Assembly (NCBI GenBank): GCA_910589045.1
Contig: CAJUSH010000003.1
Coordinates: forward strand, 39,749-103,748
Source of the DNA: an uncultured Eubacterium sp.
GTDB lineage: Bacteria > Bacillota_A > Clostridia > Lachnospirales > Lachnospiraceae
Direction: 5' to 3'
Length of the DNA stretch: 64,000 nucleotides
The position numbers and the translations under genes are program-made. The notes below the pieces were generated by a model. The model did not search any database and was not told where the DNA came from. It was given only the letters and a program-made list of their open reading frames with translations. Shown here in pieces: positions 7,030 to 15,922 of this stretch. The number at the start of each line of letters is the position of its first letter. The first letter of the stretch is position 1.

Positions 7030-9013
7030 AGCTGGTGCTCTCCTTTAACTGACCGGCAAGCTCCTTTAGTGTGCGCGACTGATCCTCAAGGCTTCCGACC
7101 CAGTCCGCCTGCTCCTTCGAGAGCGTTTTCGCATCCCCGGTAGAAGAAAGACATGTCTGCATATTGTCATCAATTTCCTCAAAAGACTTATCAATATGGT
7201 CTTTACTTTCAATAAAGACGCTCATGCCAGACGAAAGTGTCTCATTGATCTTCTCGATCCCCTCGATATAATCCTTAAGCTCAACAAATACGGAAAGCAC
7301 CATCTGTGAATTTTTTGTATTATTCTCAAACGTATCCATAGACACACTGATGGAAGAAACCGTCTGGCTGATGCGGCTGCGGATATTGGAAATCAGCTCC
7401 GAAATATTGGTGGTCGCCGCCGATGTCTGCTCGGACAGCACCCGAATCTCCTCCGCCACAACGGTAAAGCCTCTTCCAACGTCCCCGGCACGGGCCGCTT
7501 CAATCGAAGCGTTCAGCGCCAGCAGATTTGTCTGGGCGGAAATGCTGCTGATCGTGGAAACAATTTCCGTAATATTCTCGGAAAACTTTTCCAGCTCCTG
7601 GATATCCTCATAGATCGCACGCATATTTTCCTTGGAGTCCTCCGTGGACGTTTCCAGATTTTTTGCCACAAGGGCGGACTCGCTGAGCTTTCCAAGCACA
7701 TCCTCCATCGTGTGCTCCATATCGCGGTAGCTTTCCTCAAAGGCGCCGATGTGCTCGTCAAACCGGTCAAGCTCAATTTTTCCCTGCTCCACACTGCCGG
7801 ACTGAACCTCCATTGCCCCCGTGATGGATTCCATTTCGGTGCTCACCTTATCCGCATTTGTCACAAGCTGGTCGGAGACCTGATTTAAGTCCCCCGCAAA
7901 GCTCTGAATATTTTCCACGCTGTCTACGGTAATCTCCAGCAATGTCCTCATTTTCCCCATAAGACCATTAAAGCCCTCGGCCAGCATGCCAATCTCGTCG
8001 CGGCTTGTCACCGGTACATCCTTTGAAAAATCTCCGGAAGCAATTTTTTCTGACAGGAGCGTGATGGGCTTTGTCATTCTCGAAGCGATAAAAAACGATA
8101 TGGAAATTCCAACCACGATTGAGATGACCATAGCTGCTAGAAATCCTCCCAGCATGGAAATCCGGGACTGATTCATCACCTGACTGCTGATGGCGGCAAC
8201 AACATACCAGTCACAGCAATCCACACTCTGCGCATAAAAGCTCCTTGAAACCCCATCATAGTCCTTCATCAATACGGGTTCCTTTTCATTGCTCCCTATA
8301 TAGGAGACTAACTCCCCGTATATTCCGCCGCTTGCGGATATAAGTGATATGGGCTCGTCATCCACATAGCCGAATGCGCTGTTCGGATGATTCACAATAC
8401 CGCTTTTGCTGTCCACGATAAACAGATAACTGTTATCCGGCAGTTCCTGCCCGTTTACGATCTCGATTAGCGTATCCACAAAAATATCCGTTGCAAGCAC
8501 ACCTGCGAGCTGCCCGTCTTTCATGAGCCTTTCCGAGATCGTGATAACTAATTTTCCCGAATCGTCATCCCGGTAGGGCGTTGAAAAATAAAGATCATCC
8601 TGCTCACATGCACCCGTAAACCAGTCTCTCTGTGTAAAATCAGTGCTCCCGTCCGGAACATAGCCCGTGCCGGAGGACATTTGGTTGCCGGTATCCGTAA
8701 AGTACAGATCGTATATGTACCCGCCCGTATTATAATTCTCTACGATCGATGTCAGATATGGTATGAGATAATCCGTCCCATAATTCCCGTTAATCTCAAT
8801 CGTATTGGCCTTATTACGAACCATATCCGCCTGTTCGGATAGCCATGCGTTAATTTTCGCGGAAGTCACCTCAGTCAGCAGGCTGTATTTGTCCATCGAT
8901 TCAGACCTGATCGCCCGTGAAGCAATACTGTAGCTGATAAAAGCCGTTACCATCAGACAAATCAGCATCACGATACATGTAACACCTACTAAACGCCCCT
9001 TTAAACTTTTCAT
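7016..9013 (-). CDS. Methyl-accepting chemotaxis protein with dCache sensor
   Basis: A membrane receptor that senses an extracellular ligand and controls CheA. From the ATG at 9013 it has a first membrane segment (about 8-28), an extracellular double-Cache region (about 35-280, with FTQRDWFTGA and a DIFVDTL stretch), a second membrane segment (about 290-315), a HAMP domain, and a cytoplasmic signalling helix. The hairpin tip QTNLLALNASIEAARAGD is perfectly conserved. I chose 9013 because AGGAG lies 7 nt upstream; the frame extends to 9061 without support. No other che gene is in the window, so it is an orphan receptor. The ligand is unknown. Confidence 0.93.
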   Translation of the reverse strand: MKSLKGRLVGVTCIVMLICLMVTAFISYSIASRAIRSESMDKYSLLTEVTSAKINAWLSEQADMVRNKANTIEINGNYGTDYLIPYLTSIVENYNTGGYIYDLYFTDTGNQMSSGTGYVPDGSTDFTQRDWFTGACEQDDLYFSTPYRDDDSGKLVITISERLMKDGQLAGVLATDIFVDTLIEIVNGQELPDNSYLFIVDSKSGIVNHPNSAFGYVDDEPISLISASGGIYGELVSYIGSNEKEPVLMKDYDGVSRSFYAQSVDCCDWYVVAAISSQVMNQSRISMLGGFLAAMVISIVVGISISFFIASRMTKPITLLSEKIASGDFSKDVPVTSRDEIGMLAEGFNGLMGKMRTLLEITVDSVENIQSFAGDLNQVSDQLVTNADKVSTEMESITGAMEVQSGSVEQGKIELDRFDEHIGAFEESYRDMEHTMEDVLGKLSESALVAKNLETSTEDSKENMRAIYEDIQELEKFSENITEIVSTISSISAQTNLLALNASIEAARAGDVGRGFTVVAEEIRVLSEQTSAATTNISELISNIRSRISQTVSSISVSMDTFENNTKNSQMVLSVFVELKDYIEGIEKINETLSSGMSVFIESKDHIDKSFEEIDDNMQTCLSSTGDAKTLSKEQADWVGSLEDQSRTLKELAGQLKESTSSFTI

Positions 9014-9059
9014 TTTTTGTCTCCTGTTTGTTCTGTTTTTTATCATTAACACAAGCAAC

Positions 9060-9088
9060 ATTGTATTGGAAAAATGTGGCCTTGTCTA
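9060..9088 (-). promoter_or_regulatory. Sigma-A-type promoter of chemotaxis receptor gene
   Basis: On the minus strand TAGACA (9083-9088) and TACAAT (9060-9065) are 17 bp apart, 47 bp before the chosen start codon. This looks like the housekeeping sigma factor, not the flagellar one. Confidence 0.6.
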
Positions 9089-9138
9089 GGAAAAAATACC
9101 AAAAATGATATATATAATCGAAAAATTATCTGCTATTT

Positions 9139-9178
9139 AAAAAAAGCTGTCTTCCTTATTTATGGAAAACAGCTTTTT
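9139..9178 (-). terminator. Terminator of the atp operon
   Basis: AAAAGCTGT and ACAGCTTTT arms with an inner TTCC/GGAA pairing form a strong stem flanked by T or A runs on both sides. It lies 17 bp past the atpC stop and could work in both directions. Confidence 0.85.
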
Positions 9179-9194
9179 ACTGCCATATACGTTC

Positions 9195-9599
9195 TTATCT
9201 TAAGCTGATACGCACCAGCGCACGCTTCAGCGCAAGCTCGGCCCTGGCAACGTCAAGACTCTCGGCCTTCGCCGCCAGCCGCTCCTCGGCGCGCTTCCTT
9301 GCCCGCTCGGCACGGTCTGTGTCGATCTCGTCCGGCCACTCCGCAATTTCCGCAAGAAGCGTTACCTTATCCCCGAGAATCTCGGCAAACCCTGCGTGGA
9401 CAGCCGCTTTTTTCTGCCCGTCCTCCTCGGTAATCGTAACGATTCCGGGCGCTAAAACGGTTGTCAGCGGAATATGGTTTTTGTACACACCCATATCCCC
9501 TTCCACGGAGGTAAACTCGATCATGGTCGCCTCTCCGGTATAAAAGACACGCTCCGGTGTGATAATTTCTACCTGAAAATTTCTGCTCTCATCTGCCAT
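9195..9599 (-). CDS. atpC: ATP synthase F1 epsilon subunit
   Basis: A 134-residue protein of normal length. The N-terminal beta-sandwich (VEIITPERVFYTGEATMIEF, GDMGVYKNHIPLTTVLAPG) is typical, followed by a two-helix C-terminal domain rich in Ala/Arg/Glu (about 88-134). Epsilon sits on the central stalk with gamma, couples rotation to catalysis and can inhibit ATP hydrolysis. It is the last gene of the operon, 11 bp after atpD, and is followed by a strong terminator. Confidence 0.96.
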   Translation of the reverse strand: MADESRNFQVEIITPERVFYTGEATMIEFTSVEGDMGVYKNHIPLTTVLAPGIVTITEEDGQKKAAVHAGFAEILGDKVTLLAEIAEWPDEIDTDRAERARKRAEERLAAKAESLDVARAELALKRALVRISLR

Positions 9600-9610
9600 A
9601 CGCCATCCCC

Positions 9611-10999
9611 CTATTTCACACGGGCACGTACTTCATCGATCGAACCTGCATTCAGGAACAGACCTTCCGGAATGTCGTCATGCTTTCCTTCCAGAATCTC
9701 CTTGAAGCCGCGGATCGTCTCGGCGATGGGCACATATTTTCCTTCCAGTCCGGTAAACTGTGTTGCAACGGAGAAGGGCTGTGACAAGTATCTTTGAATC
9801 TTACGCGCACGGTTTACGACAACCTTGTCGTCCTCGGAAAGCTCGTCCATACCCAGAATCGCGATAATATCCTGCAGCTCCTTATATTTCTGCAAAATCT
9901 CCTGCACGCCGCGGGCTACCCGGAAATGCTCCTCGCCCACGATACGGGGATCGAGGATACGTGAGGTCGATGCCAGCGGATCTACCGCCGGGTAAATACC
10001 CAGAGCCGCAATGGAACGCTCCAGTACGGTGGTTGCATCCAGATGAGCGAAGGTCGTTGCGGGCGCGGGGTCCGTCAGGTCGTCCGCAGGCACGTAAACT
10101 GCCTGAACGGATGTGATGGAACCATTCTTTGTGGATGTGATACGCTCCTGAAGCGCACCCATCTCCGTCTGCAGCGTCGGCTGATAGCCTACGGCTGACG
10201 GCACACGGCCAAGCAGCGCGGATACCTCGGAGCCTGCCTGTGTGAAACGGAAAATGTTGTCGATGAAAAGAAGCACGTCCTTTCCACCCTTGTCACGAAA
10301 GTACTCTGCCATCGTAAGTCCGGTCAAGCCCACACGCATACGCGCTCCGGGCGGCTCATTCATCTGTCCGAATACCATCGTGGTCTTATCGATAACGCCT
10401 GACTCCTTCATCTCGTAGTAGAGGTCGTTACCCTCACGGGTACGCTCACCTACGCCGGTGAATACGGAGTATCCGCCATGCTCTGTCGCAATGTTGTGGA
10501 TCAGCTCCTGGATCAATACGGTTTTTCCTACTCCCGCACCTCCAAACAGTCCGATCTTTCCACCCTTCTGATAAGGGCAGAGCAGGTCGACGACCTTGAT
10601 TCCGGTCTCTAACATCTCCGAGGATGTCGACTGTTCTTCAAAGCTGGGAGCGGGTCTATGGATGGGCATGTACTCCACGTCAGTCGGAGCCGGCTGCTCA
10701 TCGATGGGCTCACCGAGCACGTTAAAAATACGTCCCAGTGTGTTTTCACCGACCGGAACGGAGATCGAAGAACCGGTCGCTTTCGCGTCCATACCCCGCA
10801 CCAGTCCGTCAGTAGGGCCCATGGCAATACATTTTACGGTATCATCACCCAGATGAGAGGCTACCTCAACGACAAGACGCTCCCCGTTTTTACGGGTAAT
10901 CTCGATCGCCTCGTTGATCTCCGGAATCTGTCCCTCCGGGAACTTGATATCCAGGACCGCACCAATGATCTGAGTGATTTTTCCAATATTTTCTGCCAT
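9611..10999 (-). CDS. atpD: ATP synthase F1 beta subunit
   Basis: A 462-residue catalytic subunit. The Walker A motif GGAGVGKT, catalytic GERTREGNDLY, the Walker B region DVLLFIDNIFRFTQAGSEVSALLGR and the signature PAVDPLASTSR are intact. It binds and interconverts ADP, phosphate and ATP in the F1 head with the alpha subunit. The gap of 186 bp to atpG is long for this operon and contains a large inverted repeat (11107-11174). Confidence 0.98.
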   Translation of the reverse strand: MAENIGKITQIIGAVLDIKFPEGQIPEINEAIEITRKNGERLVVEVASHLGDDTVKCIAMGPTDGLVRGMDAKATGSSISVPVGENTLGRIFNVLGEPIDEQPAPTDVEYMPIHRPAPSFEEQSTSSEMLETGIKVVDLLCPYQKGGKIGLFGGAGVGKTVLIQELIHNIATEHGGYSVFTGVGERTREGNDLYYEMKESGVIDKTTMVFGQMNEPPGARMRVGLTGLTMAEYFRDKGGKDVLLFIDNIFRFTQAGSEVSALLGRVPSAVGYQPTLQTEMGALQERITSTKNGSITSVQAVYVPADDLTDPAPATTFAHLDATTVLERSIAALGIYPAVDPLASTSRILDPRIVGEEHFRVARGVQEILQKYKELQDIIAILGMDELSEDDKVVVNRARKIQRYLSQPFSVATQFTGLEGKYVPIAETIRGFKEILEGKHDDIPEGLFLNAGSIDEVRARVK

Positions 11000-11106
11000 T
11001 GTTTCACTCCTTTTAGTTTTGTTATTATACTTTAATGTACAGCTCTGAGCCAGATTCGCAAAACCGCTGCTTCACAGCTTTCCTTTTGCGCATCTTTGGC
11101 ATTGAC

Positions 11107-11174
11107 CAAGTGTCTTTGTGGAAATATGCTCCCGAATGCAGGCATTCTTCGCATATTTTCTCCAAATACACTTG
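11107..11174. repeat. Long imperfect hairpin between atpG and atpD
   Basis: A 68-nt inverted repeat lies in the only long gap inside the operon. The outer arms are CAAGTGT/ACACTTG, then TTTG/CAAA, AAATATGC/GCATATTT and GAATGC/GCATTC, with small internal loops. The 3' side is not followed by a T run, so it does not look like a terminator. It may be an mRNA processing or stability element, or an inserted palindromic repeat. Confidence 0.6.
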
Positions 11175-11185
11175 TCCCAAAGCTG

Positions 11186-12049
11186 TTATGAAATCGCTTC
11201 CGCGCCGGCGATGATCTCTGTCAGCTCCTGGGTAATAGAGCCCTGGCGCGCACGATTGTATTTCAAAGACAAATCACTTATCATATCTTCAGCATTGCTT
11301 GTCGCCGAATCCATGGCCTGCATTCTGGCGCCGTTCTCGCTGGCAAGCGCCTCCACAAGCGCACCGTAAAAAATGCTGGTGACGTATTTCGGAATAATCA
11401 GGTTCAGGGCTTCCTCCACGTTCGGCTCATAGTTCATAATCAGCCGGTCGTCCGCCGCAGCGATCTCCTCGTCGGAAAATTCCATGGGGAGCAGCTTCAT
11501 CAGCTTCGGCACATGAACCACCGTATTTTTAAAGTGGGTGTAGGCGAGATAAATCTCACCGATCTCTCCCTTCGTAAATGCGTCGAGCACACGGGCACAG
11601 ACTGCCGCGGCATCCTCATAGGCAGGAGCCTCCATAATCGCGGAATGGTCCTCCCGGATTTCATAGCCGTAGCGGTCGAGTACATCCCGCCCCTTACTTC
11701 CGATACAGAACACCTCCACCCGCTCCTTCGGCAGAATATCCGGATTGTTCGTCACAAGCTTGGTGACGTTCGCGTTATAGCCCCCCGCAAGACCGCGGTT
11801 TGAGGTAATGACCACCACTGCGATCTTATCGGACGCACCTCTTGTGAGATACGGATGGTTGATATTGCCGGACTTCGCCAAAATGGAAGTCACTGTCTCA
11901 TACATATGATTAAAATACGGGTCAGTCGCCTCAGCATGAAGCTTCGCCTTCTGCAACTTTACGGTAGAAACTAATTTCATGGCTTTTGTGATTTGCTGCG
12001 TACTCTGTATGCTGCTTTTTCTTCGCTTGATGTCTCTCATCGAAGCCAT
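11186..12049 (-). CDS. atpG: ATP synthase F1 gamma subunit
   Basis: A 287-residue protein forming the central rotor shaft. The conserved N-terminus (MASMRDIKRRKSSIQSTQQI, then TKAMKLVSTVKLQKA) and C-terminus (RMQAMDSATSNAEDMI, then LKYNRARQGSITQELTEI) form the antiparallel coiled coil inside the F1 head. The middle part has a Rossmann-like fold with TSNRGLAGGYN. Length is normal. It lies 57 bp downstream of atpA. Confidence 0.97.
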   Translation of the reverse strand: MASMRDIKRRKSSIQSTQQITKAMKLVSTVKLQKAKLHAEATDPYFNHMYETVTSILAKSGNINHPYLTRGASDKIAVVVITSNRGLAGGYNANVTKLVTNNPDILPKERVEVFCIGSKGRDVLDRYGYEIREDHSAIMEAPAYEDAAAVCARVLDAFTKGEIGEIYLAYTHFKNTVVHVPKLMKLLPMEFSDEEIAAADDRLIMNYEPNVEEALNLIIPKYVTSIFYGALVEALASENGARMQAMDSATSNAEDMISDLSLKYNRARQGSITQELTEIIAGAEAIS

Positions 12050-12106
12050 AATTTATCACCTCTTGTGCAGCTGCTCAGTCCTGAGCAATTACATCTTTCA
12101 TTCTAC

Positions 12107-13618
12107 TTAAAAGTTTTTTTTGCACTCGCCGATCGCCTGTACCAGCTTCTTTTCCGTCTCCTCGTCCATCTCCTTCGTCGTGCGGATATTTTCAAGAATT
12201 TCCGGATACTTGGTCGCAATATAATCGAGCAGCTCACCCTCAAAGCGAAGCACATCCTCAACTGCAATGTCAAGCAGATAGCGTCTGGTCGCCGCAAAAA
12301 TGATCACAACCTGATTTTCTACCGGCATGGGCTTGTACTGCGGCTGCTTTAATACCTCCTGCAGACGGGTACCCTGTGCAAGCGTCTCCTTGGTTGCATC
12401 GTCCAGCTCGGAGCCGAACTGTGAAAAGGCTGCAAGCTCGGTGTACTGTGCGAGCTCGGTACGGATGGGCGCAGCGATCTTCTTCATCGCCTTAATCTGC
12501 GCGGAGCCTCCAACCCGGGATACGGAAAGACCCGCGTTGATCGCCGGACGGAAGCCTGCGTTGAACATTTCTGTCTCCAGATAGATCTGTCCGTCCGTGA
12601 TGGAGATCACGTTCGTCGGGATGTACGCGGATACGTCGCCCGCCTGTGTCTCGATGATCGGCAGCGCAGTCAGGGAGCCGCCGCCGAGCTTGTCGGAGAG
12701 ACGTGCCGCACGCTCCAGAAGCCTGGAGTGCAGATAGAATACGTCACCCGGATATGCCTCACGTCCCGGCGGTCTGCGCAGAAGCAGGGAGAGTGTACGG
12801 TAAGCGGTTGCATGCTTACTCAGATCGTCGTAGATCACGAGTACGTCCTCACCGTTCTCCATCCATTCCTCACCGATCGCGCATCCCGCATACGGTGCAA
12901 TATACTGTAAGGGCGCCAGCTCGCTGGCAGTAGAAGCAACAACGGTCGTATAAGCCATTGCGCCGAACTCCTCCAGTGTCGTCACGATCGAAGCGACCGT
13001 GGAAGCCTTCTGTCCGATGGCTACATAGATACACTTCACGCCCTGTCCCTTCTGGTTAATAATTGTATCAATTGCGATTGCTGTTTTACCGGTCTGTCTG
13101 TCGCCGATGATCAGCTCACGCTGTCCCCGTCCGATCGGGATCATGGAATCGATCGCCTTGATACCTGTCTGGAGGGGCGTATCTACCGATTTTCTGGAAA
13201 TAACACCGCTTGCCACTCGCTCGATCTCGCGGTATTTGTCTGTCTGGATGGGACCCTTGCCATCGATGGGCTGTCCAAGTGCATTCACGACACGCCCGAT
13301 CAGTGCGTCACCGACGGGAACCTCAACCACGCGGCCGGTCGTCTTTACGGTATCGCCCTCGTTGATGTTCTTGTTAGCTCCGAGTAATACGGCGCCGACA
13401 TTGTCCTCCTCAAGGTTCAACACCATTCCATATACTTCACCCGGAAATTCCAGAAGCTCACCCTGCATCGCGTTCTCCAGGCCGTGGATACGGGCAATAC
13501 CGTCCGCCACCTGAATGACCGTGCCAACGTCTGCCACCTCAAGAGTGGAGGCATACCGGGCGATCTGCTCCTTGATCACGGAACTGATTTCCTCTGGTCT
13601 TAAATTCATGGAGCGCAT
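12107..13618 (-). CDS. atpA: ATP synthase F1 alpha subunit
   Basis: A 503-residue protein. The P-loop GDRQTGKT, the DLSKHATAYR region and the family signature PAINAGLSVSRVGGSAQ are present. It forms the regulatory nucleotide-binding half of the F1 hexamer with beta. Its start codon overlaps the end of atpH by 13 bp, which suggests translational coupling. Confidence 0.98.
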   Translation of the reverse strand: MRSMNLRPEEISSVIKEQIARYASTLEVADVGTVIQVADGIARIHGLENAMQGELLEFPGEVYGMVLNLEEDNVGAVLLGANKNINEGDTVKTTGRVVEVPVGDALIGRVVNALGQPIDGKGPIQTDKYREIERVASGVISRKSVDTPLQTGIKAIDSMIPIGRGQRELIIGDRQTGKTAIAIDTIINQKGQGVKCIYVAIGQKASTVASIVTTLEEFGAMAYTTVVASTASELAPLQYIAPYAGCAIGEEWMENGEDVLVIYDDLSKHATAYRTLSLLLRRPPGREAYPGDVFYLHSRLLERAARLSDKLGGGSLTALPIIETQAGDVSAYIPTNVISITDGQIYLETEMFNAGFRPAINAGLSVSRVGGSAQIKAMKKIAAPIRTELAQYTELAAFSQFGSELDDATKETLAQGTRLQEVLKQPQYKPMPVENQVVIIFAATRRYLLDIAVEDVLRFEGELLDYIATKYPEILENIRTTKEMDEETEKKLVQAIGECKKNF

Positions 13619-14172
13619 TCACCTACTTTCAACTGTATTTTTGATAATTCGGAACCAAGGAGTGCCAGCTTGCTCTTAATGCTGCTGTCCACAACCCGGT
13701 CCTTAATACGGATGACCATTCCGCCGATAATGGAAGGGTCTACCTCGTAGTGCATTTCAAATTCCACATAATCCGTGGTTTCCAGAAGCTTCTCCACAAG
13801 GTTGGATTTCTGGATCTCACCCAGCGGCATCACTGTGGTGACATAAGCAGTACCGATATGTTTATATTCCTTTGCCTGCTCAATAAAATACTTCAATACG
13901 GCGGGTGTCTCTCCATAATGGCCTTTTTCCACCAGCATGCGAAGCAAGCCCACCAGCTCGTCTGCGATACGACCCTTAAAAATATTTTCCAGGGTCGCAA
14001 CCTTGTCCTCTTTTACAATTTTCGGATGATTCATCAATTGATTCAGCTCGTTGTTGCTCATGAAAACAGCAAGCACGCCCTTGGCTTCCTCCAAAAACGA
14101 ATCCAGCCGACCTGATTCCACTGCTAATTCAAACAATGCATCACCGTATGTTTTGGATACTAGCTTAGCCAT
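13606..14172 (-). CDS. atpH: ATP synthase F1 delta subunit
   Basis: A 188-residue OSCP/delta protein linking the top of F1 to the peripheral stalk. The N-terminal helical domain begins AKLVSKTYGDALFELAVESG, and the C-terminal part contains the conserved DPSIIGGMVIRIKDRVVDSSIKSKL segment in two pieces typical of the family. It overlaps atpF by 13 bp and atpA by 13 bp. Confidence 0.96.
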   Translation of the reverse strand: MAKLVSKTYGDALFELAVESGRLDSFLEEAKGVLAVFMSNNELNQLMNHPKIVKEDKVATLENIFKGRIADELVGLLRMLVEKGHYGETPAVLKYFIEQAKEYKHIGTAYVTTVMPLGEIQKSNLVEKLLETTDYVEFEMHYEVDPSIIGGMVIRIKDRVVDSSIKSKLALLGSELSKIQLKVGECAP

Positions 14173-14675
14173 GTTGAATCACCCATCTCCTTTAATGTCT
14201 GATCGACCAGTTGGTTCTGAATATTGATATCGATGTTTGCGCTGACAACCTTCGCTGCCATGGCTGCTGCCACCGTGATCATCTCCTGCTTCACCTCGTC
14301 GGCAACGCGCTTCTTCTCAAGCATTGCCTCCTCGTTTGCACGGGCGATAATACGTGCGGCCTCCGCCTTCGCATCATCTACGATCTTCGCCTCACTGCGC
14401 AGCGCCCTCTGCCTTGCATCGGCGAGGATCGCCTCCGCCTCCTTGTCGACACCCTTCAGCTTCTCCTCGTACTGCTGCTTCAATGCCGCCGCGTCATTTT
14501 TGTCCGCTGCCGCGTCGCTAAGCTCCGTCTGAATCTTTAACTGACGGTCCTGAAGCATTTTCCGCACCGGGTTAAAGAGCAGGTAGCTGAGTGCAAGAAA
14601 TAAGAAAAATATCGCAATCGCAAGCAATATCGTGTCATGTACCAACTGCATGTCCAGATCAAATAATCTATCCAT
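14160..14675 (-). CDS. atpF: ATP synthase Fo subunit b
   Basis: A 171-residue protein with one N-terminal membrane helix (about 14-33, TILLAIAIFFLFLALSYLLF) followed by a long Ala/Glu/Lys-rich helix to residue about 155. A dimer of it makes the peripheral stator stalk. It has NPVRKMLQDR directly after the membrane segment, as in typical b subunits. It lies 40 bp after atpE and overlaps atpH. Confidence 0.96.
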   Translation of the reverse strand: MDRLFDLDMQLVHDTILLAIAIFFLFLALSYLLFNPVRKMLQDRQLKIQTELSDAAADKNDAAALKQQYEEKLKGVDKEAEAILADARQRALRSEAKIVDDAKAEAARIIARANEEAMLEKKRVADEVKQEMITVAAAMAAKVVSANIDINIQNQLVDQTLKEMGDSTWLS

Positions 14676-14715
14676 TTAGAAGTGTTACCTCCTTATATAA
14701 TAATTGGTACTCCGG

Positions 14716-14976
14716 TTATCTTGCCAAAGGCTTTACGAACATGAGCAGCAGTGCAACGACAAGGCCGTACAAACCGGTCGTCTCCGCAACTGCCTGTCCA
14801 AGTAACATGGTAGAGGTGATATCACCCTTTGCCCCGGGGTTACGTCCTACCGCAGACGCACCGTGTCCGGCTGCGATACCCTGTCCGATTCCAGGTCCGA
14901 TACCGGCGATAACTGCCAGACCTGCACCAATTGCTGAACAACCTAAGATAAAATCTGTACCTGTGAAATTCTCCAT
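14716..14976 (-). CDS. atpE: ATP synthase Fo subunit c with Na+-type binding site
   Basis: An 86-residue hairpin of two membrane helices that forms the rotor ring. It aligns without gaps to the Na+-dependent Ilyobacter tartaricus c subunit, and the ligand positions read Gln32, Val63, Glu65, Thr66, Thr67 and Tyr70 (Ilyobacter: Gln32, Val63, Glu65, Ser66, Thr67, Tyr70). Gln32 in GPGIGQG and the hydroxyl residues in AVAETTG are the accepted Na+ signature, so the enzyme is predicted to be Na+-coupled. A strong AGGAGG site precedes it. Confidence 0.96.
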   Translation of the reverse strand: MENFTGTDFILGCSAIGAGLAVIAGIGPGIGQGIAAGHGASAVGRNPGAKGDITSTMLLGQAVAETTGLYGLVVALLLMFVKPLAR

Positions 14977-15089
14977 GATAATTTCCTCCTGAATTGATAA
15001 TTAAAATTTCCAAAGCATGTGCGCCTGCCGCACATGCCTGCGCCCGTGCAAATCGCGAAGCAGCCGCTTAGGCTTCCACGGGCTGCACA

Positions 15090-15815
15090 TCAGAACTCAC
15101 CATCCTCGATGGCCTGATTCACGTATGTCATCGTCAACATACAAAATACATATGTCTGGATTGCTCCGGAGAACAGATCGAAGTACACATGCAAAGCTGC
15201 CGGCCAGACTACCGCGAGCTTACCAATCAGCGTATACACCAGCGTCTCAATAACCACGCCCGAAAGCACGTTTGCAAACAGACGCAGCGACATGGATACC
15301 GGAATCGCACAATCACCGATCAGATTGATCGGCGCCCAGAACGGCCAAGGATCACACAGACCTTTGATCACACCGGAAACATGCTGGTGCTTAAACTTCT
15401 GAAACGTGATGATCGAAAACGTCATCAGCGCCAGCGCCAGTGTCGTGCCGTAATCCGCTGTCGGCGGCCGCAATCCGAGCAAGCCGGAAATATTGCTGAG
15501 CAAAATGAAACAGAAGATTGTTCCAACGTAGTTCGCAAAATACTTCGCGTTGTGCCCCATCGTATTCTCTACCATGCCGTCCAGCTTTTCCACAACAAGC
15601 TCCACGATATTCTGGAAGGAATCGGGAACCTCCGTGGCGTGCTTCATCTTGATGTTTGCGGCAACCGCAAAAATCAGCAGCAGAAGCATCACGAGCAGAA
15701 TGCACATATGAGAGGTCGTAATCCATACTGTCTGCCCGAAAAGCTGATAGGAAAACAGTCCGTGAATCATAAAATCCACTTCTGAATCAGCGGCCATCAA
15801 AATACCATAGCCCAA
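15090..15815 (-). CDS. atpB: ATP synthase Fo subunit a, TTG start
   Basis: A polytopic membrane stator protein, about 241 residues, that carries the ion access channels facing the c ring. The conserved helix with the essential arginine reads PVSMSLRLFANVLSG; further helices include ANYVGTIFCFILLSNISGLLG and a final segment ending in the acidic IEDGEF. The start is set at TTG 15815 because AAAGGAGGTG ends 5 nt before it. The frame extends upstream to an ATG at 15854 without a site, and an internal ATG lies at 15797. It is the first Fo structural gene after the two AtpI-type genes. Confidence 0.95.
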   Translation of the reverse strand: MGYGILMAADSEVDFMIHGLFSYQLFGQTVWITTSHMCILLVMLLLLIFAVAANIKMKHATEVPDSFQNIVELVVEKLDGMVENTMGHNAKYFANYVGTIFCFILLSNISGLLGLRPPTADYGTTLALALMTFSIITFQKFKHQHVSGVIKGLCDPWPFWAPINLIGDCAIPVSMSLRLFANVLSGVVIETLVYTLIGKLAVVWPAALHVYFDLFSGAIQTYVFCMLTMTYVNQAIEDGEF

Positions 15816-15877
15816 ATTTTCACCTCCTTTGCTGTATATCAGCCCGTCATACAACTGATATGATTCATTTTCCGCAA

Positions 15878-15922
15878 GCTGTCAAAAACCCCGGCAAATA
15901 CACCGGCCTATTTTGGACAGCT
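15878..15922. repeat. Hairpin in the atpI-atpB gap
   Basis: AGCTGTC (15878-15884) pairs with GACAGCT (15916-15922) and encloses a CCGG/CCGG inner pairing. The hairpin overlaps the end of the atpI-like gene, just before the atpB leader. It has no T run, so mRNA processing or stability is more likely than termination. Confidence 0.4.
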
